DNA from: Arcobacter sp.
GTDB taxonomy: Bacteria; Acidobacteriota; Terriglobia; Bryobacterales; Bryobacteraceae
Assembly: GCA_020723085.1 (NCBI GenBank)
Contig: DYJN01000010.1
Span: 1-64,000, forward strand
Direction of reading: 5' to 3'
DNA: 64,000 nt
Positions 58,952-64,000 of the stretch are shown piece after piece. Made by a program: the position numbers and the translations under genes. The notes beneath the pieces are model-generated. The model was not told the DNA's origin. It made no database searches and worked only from the letters and a program-made list of their open reading frames with translations. The number at the start of each line of letters is the position of its first letter. Positions within the stretch are counted from its first letter, which is position 1.

Positions 58952-59812
58952 TTACCGGCTGTCCTCCGAGGAAGCTTCCACCAGTGTAATGCGCCCTTCG
59001 GTGGTCAGGTCGAGCACGGCCCGGTGCGAAAGGCGGTCGCGGATCGATTCGTAATGGCTGAGAAACACGTTCAGCCTTTCCAGATACCGCTCGTTGCCCA
59101 GCGCCAGCACCACGATGTGTTGCGGCGTCTGGTAGGAGATGCGCACGTTGTCCGGATCGGTGAGATCGACCTCCGGGATGCGCGAGGCCGCCGGCGCCAG
59201 CTCGCGCAGGATCCGCAGCATCAGCCGCACGCGCCGGCCGCGCTCTTCGACGTCCTGCTCGCGGCGCACCCCCAGCAGCAGCGGCGGCGAGCCCTGCACG
59301 GGGCCGTTCACCGGCAGGATGACGCCCTCTTCGTCGATCAGCGCCGGTTGCATCCGCAGCGGCTCGCCGAACCGGCCGCTGATGCCGGCCGGCACCTGGA
59401 TCAGGGCGACGGGCTTGCGTTCCTCGATCCGCACCAGAATGCGGCCGGGCCAGATGCGCCGCACCGTGGCGTCGCGCACCCAGTCCAGGCGGCGCAGCTC
59501 CTGGCGGCGGCGCTCCAGGCCGATGTCGGCCACGCTGCGGCCGCGGTCGGGCGCGAAAACGCGCAGCACCGCCGCGCGCGGAACATGACGCGCGCCTTCG
59601 ATGACGAGGCTCCCATCCGGGCCGTCCTCAGCCGGCAGGACAAAGCGCGGATCGTGCGACAGGAAGCGGTTCCACTCGAACACGAAGAACGCCGCCCCGC
59701 CTGCCGCGCCGGCAAGGGCGAGGAGCCAGCCCGCCAGCCGGAGCCCGCGGAGGATGGCGGCAGAGCGTCCGGGCGATTCAGTTTCGTTCTCTTTCCGCCT
59801 CTTGCGAGACAT
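58952..59812 (-). CDS. ftsQ: Cell division protein FtsQ/DivIB
   Basis: A 286-residue bitopic membrane protein. A basic cytoplasmic N-terminus (RKRRKENE) is followed by one transmembrane helix (about 26-47, LAGWLLALAGAAGGAAFFVF), then a POTRA domain (about 70-140, DRGRSVADIGLERRRQELRRL) and the beta domain. It links early and late divisome parts. Its start overlaps the 3' end of murC by 35 bp. Confidence 0.88.
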   Translation of the reverse strand: MSRKRRKENETESPGRSAAILRGLRLAGWLLALAGAAGGAAFFVFEWNRFLSHDPRFVLPAEDGPDGSLVIEGARHVPRAAVLRVFAPDRGRSVADIGLERRRQELRRLDWVRDATVRRIWPGRILVRIEERKPVALIQVPAGISGRFGEPLRMQPALIDEEGVILPVNGPVQGSPPLLLGVRREQDVEERGRRVRLMLRILRELAPAASRIPEVDLTDPDNVRISYQTPQHIVVLALGNERYLERLNVFLSHYESIRDRLSHRAVLDLTTEGRITLVEASSEDSR

Positions 59813-61190
59813 CGCTCGCCTCCTTCAACAGGGCCAGGACCGCCGGTCCGGCGCTGGTGACGTCGCCCGCGCCGAGCGTGAGCAGAAGATCGCCTTCGCG
59901 CAGCTCCCCGGCGGCCAGCCGGATGGCGTCCCGCAGCGGGCCTGCATAGCGGACTCCGGGGTGGCCGGCGGCGGCGATGGCATCGGCCAGCGCGGCTGCC
60001 GTGACGCCCTCCAGCGGCGGCTCCGAGGCCGCGTAGATATCCGTGATCAGCACCCGGTCCGCGTCTCCGAACGCGCGCAGGAATTCGTCGAACAGCAGCC
60101 GCGTGCGCGTGTAGCGGTGCGGCTGGAAGAGCACCACCAGGCGGCGCGGAGCGCGCAGCCGCAGCGCGGCCAGCGTGGCGCGGATCTCCGCCGGATGATG
60201 GCCGTAATCGTCGATCACCGTGACGCCCGCGGCGCTGCCCCTGCATTCCATGCGCCGCCCTGCCCCGCGGTACGCCGCCAGCCCCGCGCGCACAGCTTCC
60301 GGGCTCAGTCCCAGATGAAGCAGGATGGCGGCGCAGGAGGCGGCGTTCAGCACGTTATGCGCGCCGGGCACGCGCAGCGCGAATTCTCCCAGGGCACGGC
60401 CGTCCAGAACGAGCTCGAAGCGGCTGCCATCTCCGGAAAGCTCCTCCCGCACGATGCGCAGCCGCGCGTCCTCCGAGCGGCCGTATGTGACAGCGGTGCG
60501 GCGCAGGCGCGGCAGCAGCCCGCGCGCGTGCCCGTCATCGGCGCACAGCGCCACGATGCCGCCGATGGAAACGCGGTTGGCGAAGCGCAGGAACCCTTCG
60601 CGCGCGGCGTCGAACGATTTCCAGTAATCGAGGTGTTCTCGGTCGATGTTCGTGATGACAGCGCAGTGCGGCGCCAGCTCCAGGAACGAACCGTCGCTTT
60701 CGTCGGTTTCGGCGATGAACAGCTCGCCGCCCAGCCGCGCGTTCCAGCCGCCGAGGAACGGCGCCAGCGTGCCGACGTAGACCGTGGGATCGAGTCCCGC
60801 CTCGAGCGCCGCGCATCCAAGCATGGAAGCCGTGGTGGTCTTGCCATGGCTGCCGGCGACGGCGATGCCGCGCGAGCCCCGCATCAGTTCGGCCAGCAGC
60901 TCGCCGCGCGTGGCGATGGGAATGCCGCGGCGGCGCGCTTCGGCCACCTCGGGATTGTCCGCCGTGACAGCCGATGTGACGATGAGGGCGCGCGCTTCCG
61001 CCGGCACGTTCTCCGCCGCGTGGCCCTGCGCCACGGGGATGCCGAGCGAGGCCAGGCGCGCGGTCAGGGCGGTGGAGCGGAGGTCCGACCCGGAGACCGC
61101 GCATCCGAGGCCGCGGCACAGCAGGGCGAGCCCGCTCATGCCGATCCCTCCGATGCCGGTGAAATGAAGCGGTTGGGCCGGGAAAAACAT
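59778..61190 (-). CDS. murC: UDP-N-acetylmuramate--L-alanine ligase
   Basis: A 470-residue MurC that adds L-Ala to UDP-MurNAc with ATP. The opening HFTGIGGIGMSGLALL is the UDP-binding Rossmann part, the P-loop is AGSHGKTTTASML, and VIDDYGHHPAEI is the C-terminal domain signature. Lies between murG and ftsQ in a cluster without murB or ddl. Confidence 0.96.
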   Translation of the reverse strand: MFFPAQPLHFTGIGGIGMSGLALLCRGLGCAVSGSDLRSTALTARLASLGIPVAQGHAAENVPAEARALIVTSAVTADNPEVAEARRRGIPIATRGELLAELMRGSRGIAVAGSHGKTTTASMLGCAALEAGLDPTVYVGTLAPFLGGWNARLGGELFIAETDESDGSFLELAPHCAVITNIDREHLDYWKSFDAAREGFLRFANRVSIGGIVALCADDGHARGLLPRLRRTAVTYGRSEDARLRIVREELSGDGSRFELVLDGRALGEFALRVPGAHNVLNAASCAAILLHLGLSPEAVRAGLAAYRGAGRRMECRGSAAGVTVIDDYGHHPAEIRATLAALRLRAPRRLVVLFQPHRYTRTRLLFDEFLRAFGDADRVLITDIYAASEPPLEGVTAAALADAIAAAGHPGVRYAGPLRDAIRLAAGELREGDLLLTLGAGDVTSAGPAVLALLKEASDVSQEAERERN

Positions 61191-61206
61191 TCTGCCTCTT
61201 TATTGT

Positions 61207-62316
61207 TCAGGCCTGTCCGTCCTGTGTCAATGAAACCGGCCTGCGGGCGCGCCGCCGGGCGGCCTCGAGCAGCGCTTCCGCGGCGCGGCCCGCGGCGCCG
61301 GGCCGGGCCAGCCTGCGCGCCGCGCGGCTCATGCCTTCCATCTCTTCCGGCGCGGACGCGAGCCGGGCCAGCGTCTCGAACAGCGCCCGGCCGCTGAAAT
61401 CGCGCTCCTCAATCAGGAGGGCGGCGCCGGCGCGCCGCATCGCTTCCGCGTTGCGGAGCTGATGGTCGTCGGCGGCATACGGGAAGGGCACCAGCACCGA
61501 CGGCATGCCGGCGGCGGCGAGTTCCGCCACCGCTCCCGCGCCGGCGCGGCTCACCACCAGATGCGACTGCGCGTAGGCTGCGGGCATGTCGTCGAGAAAC
61601 GCCACGGCGCGGGCCCGGGCGCCGGCGCGGGCGAACTCCCGCTCCAGGGCCCCGGCCTCCGCCGCGCCCGCCTGAAGCGTGATCTCGACCGGCAGCCCGG
61701 AGTCCTTCAGGTGCGGCAGGCATTCCCGCGCCGCGCGGTTCAGCGCCCGCGCCCCGCGGCTGCCGCCGGTGACCAGCACGCGCAACAGGCCGCGCGGCGG
61801 CTGCCACTCGATGTGAAAGAACGCCTCGCGCACCGGCACGCCGGAGACTTCCGCCCGCCCCGGCGGGAACCAGCCCGCGGTGTCTTCAAAGGCCACCAGC
61901 GCCTTCTCCACGAAGCGGGCCGCCAGCCGGTTGGCCAGTCCCGGCACGGCGTTGGGTTCCATCACGACCACCGGAAGGCGCCGCATCACCGCCGCCGCCA
62001 CCGGAGCGAAGGCCACATACCCGCCCATGGAGAAGAGAGCCGCGGGCCGCAGTTCGCGCATCAGCCGCAGGCACCGCGCCAGGGCGCGCGGCAGGCGGGC
62101 GAGGGCGGCGGCGCGCCCGCGCAGCCCGGCGCGCTGGAAACCCGCCGCGGGGATCCATTCCAGCGGGAAACCCGCCTGCGGCACGAGCTGCGACTCCAGT
62201 CCTTCGCGCGTGCCTACAAACAGGCACGAGTGCCCCAGGCGGCGGAGCTCCTGCGCCACGGCGATGGCAGGCATCACATGCCCTCCCGTGCCCCCGCCGG
62301 CCATGAGGAACAGCAT
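61207..62316 (-). CDS. murG: Lipid II synthase MurG
   Basis: A 369-residue GT28 glycosyltransferase that adds GlcNAc to lipid I at the inner face of the membrane. The N-terminal glycine loop is MAGGGTGGHVMPAIAVA, the second LVTGGSRGARALN, and the donor-side motif HLVVSRAGAGAVAELAAAG. Starts 11 bp after the ftsW stop. The C-terminal tail of about 20 residues is Arg/Ala-rich. Confidence 0.95.
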   Translation of the reverse strand: MLFLMAGGGTGGHVMPAIAVAQELRRLGHSCLFVGTREGLESQLVPQAGFPLEWIPAAGFQRAGLRGRAAALARLPRALARCLRLMRELRPAALFSMGGYVAFAPVAAAVMRRLPVVVMEPNAVPGLANRLAARFVEKALVAFEDTAGWFPPGRAEVSGVPVREAFFHIEWQPPRGLLRVLVTGGSRGARALNRAARECLPHLKDSGLPVEITLQAGAAEAGALEREFARAGARARAVAFLDDMPAAYAQSHLVVSRAGAGAVAELAAAGMPSVLVPFPYAADDHQLRNAEAMRRAGAALLIEERDFSGRALFETLARLASAPEEMEGMSRAARRLARPGAAGRAAEALLEAARRRARRPVSLTQDGQA

Positions 62317-62326
62317 CTCCGCCTCC

Positions 62327-63484
62327 TCACGGTTCCGGCACCCGGTCGGCGACGCTCATCAGGAGCCCCAGCGTAATCAGCGTGCCCACCATGGCGCTGC
62401 CCCCGTAGCTGACCAGCGGCAGCGGGATCCCTTTCGTGGGAACCGCATTCAGCGCCACGAGCATGTTGCCCAGAGCCTGCGTGACGACAACCGTGGCGGC
62501 CCCCAGCGCCAGATAGCGGCCGAAGGTGTCTTCGGTGAGAAACCAGGCGCGCCACCCGCGCACGAAAATCACCAGGTACGCGCCCAGCAGCGCCAGACAC
62601 CCCAGCAGTCCTGTCTCTTCCCCGATGACGCCGAAGATGAAGTCCGTGTGCGCCTCGGGCAGAAAGCCGAGCTTCTGGTTCGACTGGCCCAGGCCGACTC
62701 CGGTGAGTCCGCCGCTGCCGATGGCGATGCGCGACTGCCGCGCCTGATAATCGCTGTCCCGCGCCGCTCCCGACGAAGCCATGCGCACCGCCAGCCAGCG
62801 CAGCGACGGATCCGATGCGATCTTTTCTTCCGTGAGCCCGAGGAAGGAAGTGATCCTCAGCATCCGGTACGGCTTCTGCGCAATGAAGCCGGCCATCACC
62901 AGCACGGCGCAGAACAGGGCGACGAGAAAGTGCCGGCGGTGAATGCCGGCTACGGAATAGACCACCAGCGCCGGCGCCAGCAGCACCATCGCCGTGCCGA
63001 GATCGCCGAAGCCGATCACCAGCGTCGTCAGTCCGACCACGGCCACCGTAGGGATGATCGAATACCGGCTGTTGATGTCCTTGCCGCGCCAGGCCACGAA
63101 CCACGCCAGGTAGAGCACAATGACAGGCTTGGCGAACTCGCTCGGCTGGAGCTGTCCCAGTCCGGGCACCCGGATCCAGCGGTGGGCGCGGCTGTCGGCG
63201 GCCGCCGCCACCAGCAGCAGCACCAGCACGACACACCAGGGAAGGATCACTGCCGGACCGCGGCGCAGCCTCCGGAAATCGGAGACCTTCAGCCACAGCA
63301 TCAGCGCAAGCCCCGCCACCGCCGCCGCGAGCTGGCGCGCGGCGAACTCCCAGGAAGCCTTGCCGTAATAGACCTCCGCCGACACCGCCGAAGCGCTGTA
63401 CACCATGACCAGGCCGAAAGACACCAGGGCCAGCGCCGCCGACAGCAGCCACCAGTCCGTGCGCACCCGGATCGTGTTATTCAT
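62327..63484 (-). CDS. ftsW: Lipid II polymerase FtsW (SEDS family)
   Basis: A 385-residue SEDS protein with about ten transmembrane helices. The opening TDWWLLSAALALVSFGLVMVYSAS, in part, is the FtsW N-terminus, and the end GIPLPLVSYGGSAMVGTLI is the most conserved family block. It polymerises septal glycan with a class B PBP. The start is the ATG overlapping the murD stop (ATGA at 63481-63484). Confidence 0.95.
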   Translation of the reverse strand: MNNTIRVRTDWWLLSAALALVSFGLVMVYSASAVSAEVYYGKASWEFAARQLAAAVAGLALMLWLKVSDFRRLRRGPAVILPWCVVLVLLLVAAAADSRAHRWIRVPGLGQLQPSEFAKPVIVLYLAWFVAWRGKDINSRYSIIPTVAVVGLTTLVIGFGDLGTAMVLLAPALVVYSVAGIHRRHFLVALFCAVLVMAGFIAQKPYRMLRITSFLGLTEEKIASDPSLRWLAVRMASSGAARDSDYQARQSRIAIGSGGLTGVGLGQSNQKLGFLPEAHTDFIFGVIGEETGLLGCLALLGAYLVIFVRGWRAWFLTEDTFGRYLALGAATVVVTQALGNMLVALNAVPTKGIPLPLVSYGGSAMVGTLITLGLLMSVADRVPEP

Positions 63485-64000
63485 CTCCGGCTCTCCAGAG
63501 ACTGCACCAGCGACTTGAACATCCGGCCCCGCTCTTCGTAGCTGCTGAACTGGTCGAAGCTCGCGCACGCCGGCGCCAGCAGGACCGTGTCGCCCGGCTC
63601 AGCCCGCCGCCACGCCGCCTCCACCGCCGTGCGGAGATCCCCGCAGGGAATCATCGGCAATGCGCCCTCCAGATGCGAGGCGATGATGGGCGCGGCGGCG
63701 CCGATGAGCAGCACGGCCCGGGCGCGCTGCGTCAGAAGATCGCGCAGTTCGCGGTAATCGCTGCCTTTGTCCTTGCCGCCGAGGATCACCCACAGGTTTC
63801 CCTCGAACGATTCCAGCGCCTTCCGCGTGGCATCGACGCTGGTCGCCTTCGAGTCGTTGTAAAAGCGCACGCCGTCGAGCTCGCGCACGAACTCGATGCG
63901 GTGCTCGACGCCCTGGAACGACCGCACGCCGCTGCGGATGGCTTCCAGCGGCGCGCCCGCCAGGCGGGCGCAGCAGGCGGCCGCGAGCACGTTTTCCAGG
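63481..64000 (-). CDS. murD: UDP-N-acetylmuramoylalanine--D-glutamate ligase, C-terminal part
   Basis: The C-terminal 170 or so residues of MurD; the gene continues past the right edge of the window. NVLAAACCARLAG and the later FYNDSKATSVDATRKALESF, with the conserved Asp-Ser-Lys, are the Mur ligase C-terminal signature; VILGGKDKGSDY and LLAPACASFDQFSSYEERG follow. It adds D-Glu to UDP-MurNAc-L-Ala. First visible gene of the division cluster, coupled to ftsW by ATGA. Confidence 0.94.
   Translation of the reverse strand, partial: LENVLAAACCARLAGAPLEAIRSGVRSFQGVEHRIEFVRELDGVRFYNDSKATSVDATRKALESFEGNLWVILGGKDKGSDYRELRDLLTQRARAVLLIGAAAPIIASHLEGALPMIPCGDLRTAVEAAWRRAEPGDTVLLAPACASFDQFSSYEERGRMFKSLVQSLESRR

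Overview
High-GC bacterial chromosome, most likely an Acidobacteriota member of the Solibacter/Bryobacter type. This is inferred from an Oar-like TonB receptor with an N-terminal carboxypeptidase-regulatory domain, many Tat- or Sec-exported oxidoreductases and hydrolases starting with an RR motif, an S46 dipeptidyl peptidase, a GH10 xylanase, and the gene content of the cell-division cluster. Gene density is high, overlaps such as ATGA and TAATG are common, and no gap between genes exceeds 300 bases. I see no tRNA, rRNA, CRISPR array, insertion sequence or prophage.

Layout. 1-8.2 kb: a class III aminotransferase; a rhodanese followed at 6 bp by an ArsC/Spx-like gene interrupted by one in-frame UGA; an exported esterase; archease and RtcB (RNA repair); a GNAT acetyltransferase; a membrane protein; and a frameshifted M20 amidohydrolase. 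8.2-14.4 kb: a MacA-like adaptor with two paralogous FtsX-type permeases but no ATPase, then an MFS transporter coupled to a ROK kinase. 14.4-25.5 kb: a beta-helix surface protein with tandem repeats, beta-carbonic anhydrase, Gfo/Idh/MocA oxidoreductase, CMD-like protein, RidA, alkaline phosphatase, alpha/beta hydrolase, two small exported proteins, an O-methyltransferase and a stand-alone response regulator. 25.6-34.4 kb: a Q/G/E-rich membrane protein, the TonB receptor, a serine hydrolase, a GH10 xylanase and a YihY membrane protein. 34.4-41.5 kb: uvrB, a degenerate Rossmann protein, aceE, rpmB, rpmG and an aldo/keto reductase. 41.6-53.5 kb: pntB-pntA2-pntA1, a second aldo/keto reductase, an S46 peptidase, a YjhG-type dehydratase, a STAS protein, then rpiB-glyA-glycosyltransferase. 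53.4-55 kb: an XRE regulator divergent from a zinc-finger protein. 55-64 kb: a minus-strand division/cell-wall cluster, murD(partial)-ftsW-murG-murC-ftsQ-ftsA-ftsZ-murA.

The most unusual item is at 1910-2251. A complete ArsC/Spx-family protein can be read only if the UGA at 1946-1948 is decoded. That UGA falls on the first position of the family's CxxC motif, giving UxxC, and a two-stem hairpin with the geometry of a bacterial SECIS lies directly after it (1953-1988). I interpret it as a probable selenoprotein that a standard gene caller would cut down to its C-terminal 81 residues. Other points of interest are a Shine-Dalgarno-sequestering hairpin before the carbonic anhydrase, a palindromic operator inside the XRE gene's own promoter, and a predicted acidic (DPP11-like) specificity for the S46 peptidase. 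All of these come from reading the sequence only; no database search was possible.
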